42,061 bases of DNA from DASXYG01 sp036502625 (lineage in GTDB: Bacteria; Actinomycetota; Actinomycetes; Streptosporangiales; Streptosporangiaceae): contig DASXYG010000102.1 in NCBI GenBank assembly GCA_036502625.1, forward strand, positions 1 to 42,061. Direction: 5' to 3'. A program made the position numbers and the translations under genes. The notes under the pieces were generated by a model. The model made no database searches. It had not been told where the DNA came from and was given only the letters and a program-made list of their open reading frames with translations. Positions 30,482 to 38,078 of the stretch are shown one piece after another. How positions within the stretch are numbered: the stretch's first letter is position 1; every line of letters starts with the position of its first letter.

Positions 30482-31222
30482 ATGAGCGGACTGGACAGCA
30501 AGGTCGTCGCCATCACCGGAGCCAGCAGCGGTATCGGCGCGGCTACCGCACGGGAGCTGGCGGCCCGTGGCGCGGCCGTCGTCCTGGGCGCCCGGCGTAC
30601 GGACCGGCTCGACGCGCTCGTCGCGCGGATCCGCGACGAAGGCGGCCGCGCCGAACTGCTGGAGGTCGACGTCACCCGACGCGCCGACCTCGACCGCCTC
30701 GTGGCCCTGGCCGTGGACCGGTTCGGGCGCCTCGACGTCCTCGTGGGCAACGCCGGGGTCGCCCGTACGGCCCCCATGACCGACCTCGACGTCGACGACT
30801 GGAACGCGATGATCGACGTCAACCTGCGCGGCGTCCTGCACGGCATCGCCGCCGCGCTGCCGGTGTTCCGCGACCAGGGCCACGGCCACCTCGTCACCAC
30901 CGTGTCGACGTCCGGCATCAAGATCGTCCCGACCCAGGCCGTCTACGCGGGCACCAAGAACGCCGTGCGCACGCTGCTGGAGGCGCTGCGCCAGGAGTCC
31001 ACCGACGGCGTGCTGCGGACGACATCCGTCTCGCCGGGGTTCGTCCGCACCGAGCTCGTCGACCACGTCGGCGACCCCGGGCAGCGCGCGCAGGCCCAGG
31101 ACGCCATGGCGGCGCTCGGCATCAGCCCCGACGCCGTGGCGCGCGCCATCGCCTTCGCCATCGAGCAGCCCGACGACGTGGAGATCGGCGACATCACCAT
31201 CCGGCCGGCCAGGCAGGGCTGA
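30482..31222 (+). CDS. SDR family oxidoreductase
   Basis: 246-residue classical short-chain dehydrogenase: TGASSGIGAATARELAARG cofactor loop, GARRTDRLDAL (NADP-type arginines), LVGNAGVA, VSTSGIK serine strand, catalytic YAGTKNAV, and SVSPGFVRTEL. The YxxxK is intact. It belongs with the YdfG/serine-3-dehydrogenase-like SDRs often paired with a divergent TetR and may act on a quinone-like or aldehyde inducer (inference). ATG 30482 follows AGGAGGGG. The PPOX gene lies 43 bp downstream and may be in the same transcript. Confidence 0.9.
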   Translation: MSGLDSKVVAITGASSGIGAATARELAARGAAVVLGARRTDRLDALVARIRDEGGRAELLEVDVTRRADLDRLVALAVDRFGRLDVLVGNAGVARTAPMTDLDVDDWNAMIDVNLRGVLHGIAAALPVFRDQGHGHLVTTVSTSGIKIVPTQAVYAGTKNAVRTLLEALRQESTDGVLRTTSVSPGFVRTELVDHVGDPGQRAQAQDAMAALGISPDAVARAIAFAIEQPDDVEIGDITIRPARQG

Positions 31223-31265
31223 GAGGGTCGCGTACGACCGCGTCCGAACGGGAAAGGAACCGGCC

Positions 31266-31730
31266 ATGCCGAAGACCGCGACCGCCGACAAGGTGGACCT
31301 GCCCGAGCTCCTGGAATTCCTGCGCCCGCGCCACCACGGGCTGCTGTCCACCGCGCGCGCCGACGGGCGCCCGCAGCTCTCCCCGGTGACCTGCGGGGTG
31401 GACGCCGCGGGCCGCATCGTCGTGTCGACGTACCCGGAGCGCGCCAAGACGGCGAACGCGCGCCGCGACCCGCGCGTCTCGATCTGCGTGCTGTCCGACG
31501 ACTGGGACGGGCCGTACGTCCAGGTCGACGGGCGGGCCGAGGTGGCCGACATGCCCGAGGCGCTGGACGGCCTGGTCGAGTACTACCGCGCGATCTCCGG
31601 CGAGCACCCCGACTGGGACGACTACCGCGCCGCCATGCGGCGCCAGGACAAGTCGCTGATCAGCATCGCCATCGACCGGTGGGGGCCGATCGCCACCGGC
31701 GGCTTCCCCGCGCGCCTGACGGGCGATTGA
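31266..31730 (+). CDS. PPOX-class F420-dependent flavin/deazaflavin-binding protein
   Basis: 154-residue split-beta-barrel protein. RHHGLLSTARADGRPQLSPV and VSTYPERAKTANARRDPRVS are the cofactor-binding segments of the Rv1155-like group, and WDGPYVQVDGRAEVADM continues the barrel. This group binds F420 (or FMN) and reduces small heterocycles; the substrate here is unknown. ATG 31266 lies after AAGGAACC. The neighbouring SDR is also reductive, which suggests a paired detoxification role (inference). Confidence 0.87.
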   Translation: MPKTATADKVDLPELLEFLRPRHHGLLSTARADGRPQLSPVTCGVDAAGRIVVSTYPERAKTANARRDPRVSICVLSDDWDGPYVQVDGRAEVADMPEALDGLVEYYRAISGEHPDWDDYRAAMRRQDKSLISIAIDRWGPIATGGFPARLTGD

Positions 31731-31742
31731 CGGCAGGCTGGC

Positions 31743-32402
31743 TCAGCCGGGGCGGCGGGCGAGCCAGTCGAGGACCGTGGCCATGCCGTCGTGCCAGTGC
31801 CGTTCGACCAGGACGGCGGCGCGCTCGGACTCCCCCGCCGCCAGCGCCGCGGCGATCTCCCGGTGCTGCCGGTCGGCGTCCTGCCGTGACCTGACCTCGC
31901 GCATGTAGGCGAGCTCGTAGCGCGACAGGGTGGTGCGCAGCCGGCGCGCGTGGTCGGCGAGGCGGCGGTTGCCCGAGGCGGCCACGAGCGCGTCGTGCCC
32001 CGCGGAGTCGAGGCGCCAGCGGCGTACGGGATCGGCGCAGGACGCCAGCTCGGCGAACACCGGATCGAGCCGGTCCGCGAGCCCGGCATCGGACCCCGCG
32101 CCGGTGCGGACGGCCAGCGCCTCGAGCGCGGCCAGGATCGGGTACAGCTCGGCGGCCTCCTCGGCGAGCAGCGGCCGTACGGTGAACCCGCGCGCCGGGG
32201 CGGACTCCAGCACGCCCTCGGCCTCCAGGCGCAGCAGCGCCTCGCGCACGGGCGTGCGCGACACGTCGAGCGCCCGGCTCAGCGCCGCCTCGGTGAGCGC
32301 CGCGCCCGGCCCGTACGCCCCGTCGAGGACCAGGCCGACGACGCGCGCGTACACCTCGGCGCGCAGCGGCGCGCCGCGCGGGATGGGGGTGAGCCCGCTC
32401 AT
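31743..32402 (-). CDS. GntR family (FadR/FCD-type) transcriptional regulator
   Basis: 219-residue GntR regulator. The N-terminal winged helix has YARVVGLVLDGAYGPGAAL, TEAALSRALDVSRTPVREAL and LRLEAEGVLESAPARGFTVR; the C-terminal helical FCD domain has the metal-site-like D and H positions (DSAGHDALVAASGN, LADHARRL, QHREIAAALAAGE). Such FCD regulators sense small organic acids. ATG 32402 overlaps the deformylase stop (ATGA), so the two are translationally coupled, an unusual pairing for an essential-type enzyme. Confidence 0.9.
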   Translation of the reverse strand: MSGLTPIPRGAPLRAEVYARVVGLVLDGAYGPGAALTEAALSRALDVSRTPVREALLRLEAEGVLESAPARGFTVRPLLAEEAAELYPILAALEALAVRTGAGSDAGLADRLDPVFAELASCADPVRRWRLDSAGHDALVAASGNRRLADHARRLRTTLSRYELAYMREVRSRQDADRQHREIAAALAAGESERAAVLVERHWHDGMATVLDWLARRPG

Positions 32403-32926
32403 GCGCGGTACGGGCTGGTGGCGCGGTGGCGGCGCTCGAACTCCGCGCGCATGCACAGCGCGCCCGGTTCGGCCATGCGGTCGACGGCGAGGACGCCGTC
32501 GAGATGGTCGATCTCGTGCTGGAGCAGCTCCGCGAGGTCGCCGTCGGCGCGCAGCTCGCGGTGCGCGCCGTCCGGTGTCGTCCAGGCGACGTCGATCCGG
32601 CGGGCGCGCTCGGCCGCGCCGAAGAACGCCACGGAGAAGCTGAGGCAGGTGTCCCACGGCCGCCAGGTCTCCGCCGAGCGGGCGGTGATGCGCGGGTTGA
32701 CCAGCACCCAGGGCTCGCCGAGGTCCAGGTAGACGAGCCGGAGGGGCGCGCCGATCTGCGGGGCGGCGATGCCGCGGCCGTACGTGGTGCGGGCGCGCCA
32801 GTCGGCCAGGGTGTCGGCCAGGTCGGCGGTGAGCGCCGCGATCTCCGGCGACGCGGGGTCGGCGACCGGCCCGGACGGGGCGCGCAGCGCGGGGTCGCCG
32901 AGTTGGAGCGTGGGGCGTACGGACAT
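32399..32926 (-). CDS. Peptide deformylase, divergent type
   Basis: 175-residue metalloenzyme that would remove the formyl group from nascent proteins. Motif 1 is GRGIAAPQIG (50-59), motif 3 HEIDH with metal ligands His137 and His141 and base Glu138. Motif 2 reads WDTCLSF, keeping metal-ligand Cys94 but replacing the usual EGCLS by DTCLS. It is therefore probably a second, specialised deformylase rather than the housekeeping Def, which normally keeps EGCLS and sits near fmt. It overlaps the GntR gene, which suggests conditional expression, perhaps a resistance or peptide-modification role (inference). Confidence 0.85.
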   Translation of the reverse strand: MSVRPTLQLGDPALRAPSGPVADPASPEIAALTADLADTLADWRARTTYGRGIAAPQIGAPLRLVYLDLGEPWVLVNPRITARSAETWRPWDTCLSFSVAFFGAAERARRIDVAWTTPDGAHRELRADGDLAELLQHEIDHLDGVLAVDRMAEPGALCMRAEFERRHRATSPYRA

Positions 32927-32962
32927 ACCCCCATGTTAGCGGCGAACGTATACGATGCGCAC

Positions 32963-33913
32963 ATGGTCGACCCTCTCTCGCTCGCGCAGATCGAGCACGC
33001 CGCCCGCACCCTGGACCCCGTCTTCGGGAACACGCCGCAGTACCTCGACGCCGCGCTGTCGCGGCGGATCGGCGGCGACACCGTCGTCAAGATCGAGACG
33101 CTGAACCCGATCCGCTCGTTCAAGGGCCGCGGCGCGGGCACCCTGATGCGCGGCCTGCCGTCCGGCGAGACCGTGGTGTGCGCCTCGGCGGGGAACTTCG
33201 GCCAGGCCGTCGCGTACTGCGGCGCCGCGCGCGGCATCGCGGTGCGGGTGTTCGCCGCCACCGACGCCAACGCGGCCAAGGTGGCCCGCATGCGCGAGCT
33301 GGGCGCGGAGGTGACGCTCACCGGCGCGGACTTCGACGCCGCCAAGGACGCCGCGCGTACGTGGGCCGCCGAGCACGGCGCGCGCTACGTCGAGGACGGC
33401 CGCGAGCCGCCCATCGCCGAGGGCGCCGCGACGATCGGCGTGGAGCTGGCGCCGCTGGGCCTGGACGCCGTGGTGCTCCCCGTGGGCAACGGCGCGCTGA
33501 TCACCGGCGTGGGCCGGTGGCTGAAGGAGCACGCGCCGCGCACCCGCGTCATCGGGGTGTGCGCGGCCGAGGCGCCCGCCATGGCGGCCAGCTTCCGCGC
33601 CGGCCGCGCCGTGCCCACCGCGTCCGCGCGGACCATGGCCGACGGCATCGCCGTACGGGAACCGGTCCCCGAGGCGGTGGCCTGGATGGAGACCACCGTC
33701 GACGAGATCCTCCTGGTCGGCGAGGGCTCCCTGGCCGAGGCGCTGCGCGTGGTCCGCGACACGGTCGGCCTCCTGCTCGAACCGGCGGGCGCCGCGGGCG
33801 TGGCCGCCCTCCTCCAGTACGGCTTCCCCGGCGGCACGGTCGGCACCGTCCTCACCGGCGGCAACCTCGCACCGGGCCTGCGCGCCGAGCTGACGGGCGC
33901 GGCGACCGGCTGA
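32963..33913 (+). CDS. Threonine/serine dehydratase-like PLP enzyme
   Basis: 316-residue fold-type-II PLP enzyme. NPIRSFKGRGAGTL carries the PLP-binding Lys, VCASAGNFGQAVAY the phosphate/substrate loop, VLPVGNGALITGVGRWL the glycine-rich phosphate-binding loop, and LEPAGAAGVAAL the C-terminal Glu site. It resembles catabolic threonine dehydratase and related serine/threonine dehydratases. ATG 32963 begins 8 bp after TATACG (32949-32954), which reads as a -10 box, so the mRNA is probably nearly leaderless. It is divergent from the deformylase, sharing a 36-bp gap. Confidence 0.88.
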   Translation: MVDPLSLAQIEHAARTLDPVFGNTPQYLDAALSRRIGGDTVVKIETLNPIRSFKGRGAGTLMRGLPSGETVVCASAGNFGQAVAYCGAARGIAVRVFAATDANAAKVARMRELGAEVTLTGADFDAAKDAARTWAAEHGARYVEDGREPPIAEGAATIGVELAPLGLDAVVLPVGNGALITGVGRWLKEHAPRTRVIGVCAAEAPAMAASFRAGRAVPTASARTMADGIAVREPVPEAVAWMETTVDEILLVGEGSLAEALRVVRDTVGLLLEPAGAAGVAALLQYGFPGGTVGTVLTGGNLAPGLRAELTGAATG

Positions 33914-33996
33914 CCGCCACGTTCTCCGCTCGATGAGGCCGCGGATCATCTGTTCGCCGCTCATGGCCGGGTCTGGCATCCGGCCGCCGCCCCGGG

Positions 33997-34551
33997 TCAG
34001 CTCCGGCGGTCGGCGGAGTCGTCGAGGTCGGTGATGGCGACGTCCACGCGGTCGACGGCGAGGCCGAGCATCGTGGCGGCGGCCTCGGTGATCAGGGCGC
34101 GGACCTCGGCGGCGGACTCGGGGGCGGTGTGGCCGGCGCGGAGGACGGCGGTGACCTCGACGGACGTCGGATCGTCGGGGTCGGGGAAGCGGCAGTCGCG
34201 TACGGAGACGCCGGGGGCGTTGTCGGCGGCCGCGGCCAGGAGCGCGGTGGCCGCCGTCTCGCTGACCGTGAGCCTGCTGCCCGCGGGCGCGGGCAGGTTG
34301 ATGGGGCGGCCGGGGACGAGCTGGCCGCGGATGGCGCGCATGACGCCGGCGGCCAGGCCCGCGGGCGGTCGTACGGGGCGGGCGGCGAGCTCGGCGCCGG
34401 CCCGGCGCACGGGTTCGTACGCGCCGGCGGCCTCCTGGCAGTACGGGCAGGTGCGCTCGTGGTCGTCGAGCCGGCCGGCCGCGGCGTGCTCCCAGAGTTC
34501 GGCGCGGGAACGGCCGCACGGTAGGGCGTCGGACACGGGTTCTATCGCCAT
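33997..34551 (-). CDS. Zinc-finger anti-sigma-like protein with Gls24-like C-terminus
   Basis: 184 residues. The N-terminal part has LWEHAAAGRLDDHERTCPYC, a His-x3-Cys-x2-Cys element as in ZAS anti-sigma factors. The C-terminal half (LTVSETAATALLAAAADNAPG, VEVTAVLRAGH, VRALITEAAATMLGLAVDRVDVAITDL) follows the Asp23/Gls24 strand-helix layout seen in the opposite operon. So a sigma-binding finger and a Gls24-type domain appear joined. No membrane helix is visible, so it is likely cytosolic. Its ATG overlaps the ECF sigma gene by 10 bp, the standard sigma/anti-sigma arrangement. Confidence 0.75.
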   Translation of the reverse strand: MAIEPVSDALPCGRSRAELWEHAAAGRLDDHERTCPYCQEAAGAYEPVRRAGAELAARPVRPPAGLAAGVMRAIRGQLVPGRPINLPAPAGSRLTVSETAATALLAAAADNAPGVSVRDCRFPDPDDPTSVEVTAVLRAGHTAPESAAEVRALITEAAATMLGLAVDRVDVAITDLDDSADRRS

Positions 34552-35099
34552 TCGTCCAACACCTCCACCAGGTGGACGCGGGCACGGTGGATCCGTCCGC
34601 GTACGGCGTCGGGGGTCGTGTCCAGCATGGCGGCTATCTCCTCGTAGGACATTCCTTCCAGCTCCCGCAGCACCCAGCACGCGCGCTGGGCGGGTTTGAG
34701 GGTGCGCAGCGCGGCGGCCAGCGCCGACCCGAGGTCGGCGGCGATGGCCCGCTGCTCGGGACCCGGCGCGGTGTCGCGCACGGCGGTGTGCGGCACGGCG
34801 TCGAGGCCCGCGGTGCGCGGCTTGGCGCGCGCGATGTTCATGGCGCGGCTCGTGGTGATGCGGTACAGCCAGGCCGCGAACGTACGGTCGTCGCGCAGCG
34901 AGCGCAGCCGCCGCCACGCGGTGACGAACGCGTCCTGCGCGGCGTCGGCGGCGTCGTCGGGCTGGTCGAGCAGCCGGATCGCGATGCGGAAGACCGGCTG
35001 CTCATAGCGGCGCACCAGCACCTCGAACGCCGCGGTGTCGCCCGTGCGGGCGCGGGCGAGCAGCGCCGCCTCCTCGCGTGTCCCCGCCGTCGTCGTCAT
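34542..35099 (-). CDS. ECF-type RNA polymerase sigma factor
   Basis: 185-residue sigma-70 family protein with regions 2 and 4 only. Region 2 reads FEVLVRRYEQPVFRIAIRLL, DDAADAAQDAFVTAWRRL and FAAWLYRITTSRAMNIARA; region 4 reads RTLKPAQRACWVLRELEGMSYEEIAAMLDTTPDAVRGRIHRARVHL. Region 2.4 contains WLYRIT as in most ECFs. It overlaps the downstream zinc-finger/Gls24-like gene and is divergent from the seven-gene Gls24 operon across 165 bp; this layout points to control of that operon by this sigma (inference). Confidence 0.92.
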   Translation of the reverse strand: MTTTAGTREEAALLARARTGDTAAFEVLVRRYEQPVFRIAIRLLDQPDDAADAAQDAFVTAWRRLRSLRDDRTFAAWLYRITTSRAMNIARAKPRTAGLDAVPHTAVRDTAPGPEQRAIAADLGSALAAALRTLKPAQRACWVLRELEGMSYEEIAAMLDTTPDAVRGRIHRARVHLVEVLDEWR

Positions 35100-35209
35100 G
35101 CGCCGCCCGTCACCTCGTCCCCTCCGTCGGCGATGCGCTCCACACTGCCAGGTCCCGGAGCGCTACCGTGCATGTGTCCTAGGTCACACACGTGCGGCCG
35201 TGAGGCACG

Positions 35210-35233
35210 CCCGCTCCGGCGGGTCTTACCCGC
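35210..35233 (+). promoter_or_regulatory. Two mutually exclusive hairpins before the Gls24 operon
   Basis: CCCGC-TCCG-GCGGG (35210-35223) and GCGGGT-CTT-ACCCGC (35219-35233) share the GCGGG strand, so only one can form. They lie 31-55 bp before the ATG at 35265. If transcribed, they could switch access to the ribosome site; if not, the second may be an operator. A CCTAGG-centred near-palindrome lies just upstream at 35170-35190. Confidence 0.35.
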
Positions 35234-35264
35234 ATCCGAACGGACGACATCGAAGGGGCACGAC

Positions 35265-35738
35265 ATGACCGAGACCCAGCGGGAGAACAGGAACGCGACC
35301 GGGCCCGGCACGGCCTCCTCCGGTGGCGGTGACCTGGTGACGTCGCACGGCCGTACGGCCATCGCCGACTCCGTGGTCGCCAAGGTCGCCGGCATGGCGG
35401 CCAACCAGGTCGGTGGCGTGTACGCGATGGGCGGCGGAATGGCCCGCGCGTTCGGCGCCGTACGCGAGCGCATCCCGGGCTCGACGCCCACCACGGGCGT
35501 CAGCAGGGGCGTCGCCGTCGAGGTCGGCGAGCGGCAGGCCGCGGTGGACATCGACCTGGTGGTCGAGTACGGCGTGTCCATCCCTGACCTGGCCTCCGGT
35601 GTACGCCGGAGCGTCATCCAGTCCGTGGAGCACATCTGCGGCCTCGAGGTCACCGAGGTGAACATCAACGTCGGCGACATCCACCTGCCGGGCGAGGACG
35701 GCGAGGGCGACGGCGACGAGGAGTCGCGGGTCAAGTGA
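35265..35738 (+). CDS. Asp23/Gls24 family envelope stress protein
   Basis: 157-residue Asp23/Gls24 protein, first gene of the operon. A disordered N-terminus is followed by GRTAIADSVVAKVAGMAANQVGGVYAMGG, then VEVGERQAAVDIDLVVEYGVSIPDL, VRRSVIQSVEHICGLEVTEVNINVGDIHLP, the complete family signature. In Staphylococcus Asp23 lies under the membrane held by AmaP and its loss triggers the cell-wall stress response; an AmaP-like gene closes this operon. ATG 35265 follows GAAGGGG. The acidic end GEGDGDEE is typical for actinobacterial versions. Confidence 0.92.
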   Translation: MTETQRENRNATGPGTASSGGGDLVTSHGRTAIADSVVAKVAGMAANQVGGVYAMGGGMARAFGAVRERIPGSTPTTGVSRGVAVEVGERQAAVDIDLVVEYGVSIPDLASGVRRSVIQSVEHICGLEVTEVNINVGDIHLPGEDGEGDGDEESRVK

Positions 35739-36010
35739 GCGACGACGCGACGCGCGCCCACGCGGTGGCCGACGCCGCGCTGGCCTGTCCCGGGGTCGCC
35801 GCGCTGACCGGCGGCCCGTACGGCGCGGTCGCGACGTACCTGCCGGGCGGCCGGATCGAGGGCGTCGCGCTGCGCGACACGGAGATCGAGGTGCGGCTCG
35901 TCGCGCGCTACGGGATTCCGCTGCCCGAGGTCGCCGCGCGCGTCCGCGCCGCGGTCGGCCCCCTGGCCGGCGGGCGGGACGTCGCCGTCGTGATCGACGA
36001 CCTGTCATGA
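35735..36010 (+). CDS. Small Gls24-like protein
   Basis: 91 residues that look like a shortened Gls24 domain: VADAALACPGVAALTGGPYGAVATYLP, then EIEVRLVARYGIPLPEVAARVRAAV and VAVVIDDL, matching the strand YGIPLPEVAARVR with YGVSIPDLASGVR in the previous protein. GTG 35735 overlaps the previous stop (GTGA) and its end overlaps the next gene (ATGA). It probably assembles with the larger Gls24 proteins (inference). Confidence 0.82.
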   Translation: MSDDATRAHAVADAALACPGVAALTGGPYGAVATYLPGGRIEGVALRDTEIEVRLVARYGIPLPEVAARVRAAVGPLAGGRDVAVVIDDLS

Positions 36011-36261
36011 GCGACGACGAGGTCCGCGCGTACCGGGCCTGGCTGCGTACGCACCATCCGGACGTCGGCGGCGACCGGGACGCCTTCGAGGCCGGGCTGC
36101 GCGCCTGGCACGCGCGGCTGGCCCGCCACCGGCCGCACGCGTCCGGCCCGCCCTCCGCGCCGGTGACCTGCTACCGCGCGCCCCGCGGCCCGATCGCGGC
36201 GATCGCCTGGCGGCTGACCAGGCGCCGCGCGCGCCGCGAACGCCGTCTCCGCCTGCGCTGA
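36007..36261 (+). CDS. Small basic protein with a J-domain-like HPD segment
   Basis: 84 residues. VRAYRAWLRTHHPDVGGDRDAFEAG contains His-Pro-Asp followed by VGGD, like the HPD loop and start of helix III of DnaJ domains, but the rest of the J-domain is absent or shrunken. The C-terminal half is very basic (RRARRERRLRLR). It may touch the DnaK machinery or nucleic acid; both are guesses. ATG 36007 overlaps the previous stop (ATGA). Conservation of this position in Gls24 operons would support a real role. Confidence 0.75.
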   Translation: MSDDEVRAYRAWLRTHHPDVGGDRDAFEAGLRAWHARLARHRPHASGPPSAPVTCYRAPRGPIAAIAWRLTRRRARRERRLRLR

Positions 36262-36292
36262 CGGCCCGACCGAACCATCAAGGAGAGACGAG

Positions 36293-36478
36293 ATGTCCGA
36301 CTTCCCCGTGTGGCCGCTCGTGGGCCTGGCGTTCGGCACCGCGCTGGGCTTCGCGGGCGCGTTCGGCGGCTTCGGCGCGTTCCTGATCGTGCTGGTGCTC
36401 GGCGGCGTCGGGTTCCTGGCCGGGCGCGTCGCCGAGGGCGAGCTCGACCTGACCGGGCTGTTCGGCAGGCGGCGATGA
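36293..36478 (+). CDS. Small membrane protein of the Gls24 operon
   Basis: 61 residues forming one or two hydrophobic helices (WPLVGLAFGTALGFAGAFGG, GAFLIVLVLGGVGFLAG) and a short tail ending LTGLFGRRR. It resembles the small DUF2273-type membrane proteins of Gls24 operons, which are thought to help anchor Asp23. ATG 36293 follows AAGGAGAG. It overlaps the next gene by four bases (ATGA). Confidence 0.83.
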   Translation: MSDFPVWPLVGLAFGTALGFAGAFGGFGAFLIVLVLGGVGFLAGRVAEGELDLTGLFGRRR

Positions 36479-36855
36479 CGATGGCCGCGGCGACCGGCCG
36501 CGCGGAGCCGGAGACGTACGACGGGCGCGGCACCACGACGATCGCCGACCGGGTGGTGGAGCGCATCGCGGCGCGCGCCGCGCGGGAGGGCGGCCAGGTC
36601 ACCGGGCCCGGCGGGGTCCGCTCGCTGGCCGGGGGCGACGAGCCGCGCGCGTCCGCGAGCGTCGACGGCTCGGTGGCGGTCGTGCGCATCTCGCTCGGCG
36701 TGGTCTACCCGGCCCCGGTCGGCGCCACGACGCGGGCCGTACGCGCCCGGGTGCGCGACCGCGTACGCGAGATGACCGGCATCGACGTACGGCAGGTCGA
36801 CATCGACGTCACGCGCCTGACCGGCGCCGACGAGCAGCCGCGGCGGGTGCGATGA
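36475..36855 (+). CDS. Asp23/Gls24 family envelope stress protein, second copy
   Basis: 126 residues. IADRVVERIAARAAREG, VAVVRISLGVVYPAPVGATTRAVRARVRDRVREMTGIDVRQVDIDVTRL is the Gls24 domain. It is the third Gls24-like product of the operon and lacks the acidic tail of the first. ATG 36475 overlaps the previous stop and its own stop overlaps the next ATG, so translation is coupled throughout. Confidence 0.86.
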   Translation: MTMAAATGRAEPETYDGRGTTTIADRVVERIAARAAREGGQVTGPGGVRSLAGGDEPRASASVDGSVAVVRISLGVVYPAPVGATTRAVRARVRDRVREMTGIDVRQVDIDVTRLTGADEQPRRVR

Positions 36856-37454
36856 CGGCCCCGGCCACCGACGCGCCCCCGGCGGCAACGGGGGTGTACG
36901 CCGCGCGGCGCGCCAAGACGCGCGCGTTCCGGCCGCAGCGGATCTGGCCGTCCCTGGTGGTCGGCGCGGTGCTGGCGGCCGTCATGATCGCGATCGCGGT
37001 GGCCGTGGTCTCCACGCTGGCCGGCCGTCCCGTCCTCGCGCTGCGCCCGGCACCGCTCGTGGGCCGGCTGACGGAGGTCGCGTGGAACGACCCGGCGGCG
37101 ACGGGCGCGGCGGCCGCCGTCGTGGCGGCGGGCGTGGTGTGCCTGCTGCTCGCCTGCCTGCCGGGACGCCTGCGGGACATCCCGATGGCCTGCGACGACC
37201 CCGACGTCGCGCTGGCGCTGACCCGGTCGGGGCTGCGCTACGCGCTGGCCGCCGCGGCGACCGACGTCGACGGCGCCGACTCCGCCAAGGTGCGGGTCCG
37301 CGTGCGCCGGGTCCGCGTCACCGTCGCGACGCCGCTGCGCGCGCCCGGCGCGCTGGCCGCGCAGGTGCGCGAGGCCGTCGGCGACCGGCTCCGCGAACTG
37401 GAGCCGGCCCGGGCGCCGCGCGTCAGCGTACGGGTCCGCAGGAAGAACACCTGA
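36852..37454 (+). CDS. DUF6286-type membrane protein
   Basis: 200 residues with two membrane helices (WPSLVVGAVLAAVMIAIAVAVV and TGAAAAVVAAGVVCLLLACL) and a cytoplasmic strand-rich end (VRVRVRRVRVTVATPLRAPGALAAQVREAV). The hairpin plus a Gls24-like surface is the layout of the DUF6286 proteins found in actinobacterial Gls24 operons. Function unknown; an anchor for the Gls24 proteins is likely (inference). ATG 36852 overlaps the previous stop (ATGA). Confidence 0.8.
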   Translation: MTAPATDAPPAATGVYAARRAKTRAFRPQRIWPSLVVGAVLAAVMIAIAVAVVSTLAGRPVLALRPAPLVGRLTEVAWNDPAATGAAAAVVAAGVVCLLLACLPGRLRDIPMACDDPDVALALTRSGLRYALAAAATDVDGADSAKVRVRVRRVRVTVATPLRAPGALAAQVREAVGDRLRELEPARAPRVSVRVRRKNT

Positions 37455-37473
37455 CAGACGAGAGGTTCCCCGC

Positions 37474-38046
37474 ATGGACCGGCACATCGCCAGGGTCAAC
37501 AGGACCCACCTCGCCGTGGTCGGCGTGCTGCTGGTGGCCGGCGGCGGCCTGGCGATCGTCCGCGGCCGCGGGCTGCTCCCCGGCCTGCCCGCCGACCAGC
37601 CGCTGCTCAACGAGGCCGAGCGCGCGTTCGCCCGGGGCCACGACTGGTTCTGGTACGCGGTCGCCGCGGGCGCCGTCGTGATCGCGCTCGTCGCGATCCG
37701 GTGGCTGCTCGCGCAGGGCCGCACCGGCACGATCCGCACCCTGCGCGTCGACGACCCGACCGGGCGCACCCGCCTGCCCGCGCGCGCCGCCGGCCGCGCC
37801 GTCGCCGCCGACCTCGCCGCGCTGCCCGCCGTACGCCGGTCCACCGCGCTGCTCACCGGCGCGCCGTCGGCACCGCGCCTGCGCCTGCACGTCACCGCCG
37901 ACGCCCGCTGCGACTGGCCGGCCCTGCGCGGCGACCTCACCGGCACGACCCTGACGAACCTCCGTACGGCGCTGGAACGCGACCACATCCCGGCCCGCGT
38001 CCGCGTCCGCCTCGCCGACACCGGCCCCGGCCGCGACATCCGCTGA
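37474..38046 (+). CDS. AmaP-like alkaline shock membrane anchor
   Basis: 190 residues with two membrane helices (HLAVVGVLLVAGGGLAIVRG and WYAVAAGAVVIALVAIRWLL) and a soluble tail (LRLHVTADARCDWPALRGDLT, LRTALERDHIPARVRVRLADT). The layout of two N-terminal helices and a Gls24-interacting tail is that of AmaP, the anchor of Asp23. It is the last gene of the operon, 19 bp after the previous stop; the ATG follows a GAGAGG ribosome site. Confidence 0.82.
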   Translation: MDRHIARVNRTHLAVVGVLLVAGGGLAIVRGRGLLPGLPADQPLLNEAERAFARGHDWFWYAVAAGAVVIALVAIRWLLAQGRTGTIRTLRVDDPTGRTRLPARAAGRAVAADLAALPAVRRSTALLTGAPSAPRLRLHVTADARCDWPALRGDLTGTTLTNLRTALERDHIPARVRVRLADTGPGRDIR

Positions 38047-38078
38047 CGGCACCCGCGCGGCGTCCACCCTCCGCGGCA

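Noticed and set aside
33914..33996. Short leftward frame MPDPAMSGEQMIRGLIERR between the dehydratase-like and anti-sigma-like genes
   Set aside because: It runs antisense into the dehydratase gene, has no ribosome site and no recognisable relative.
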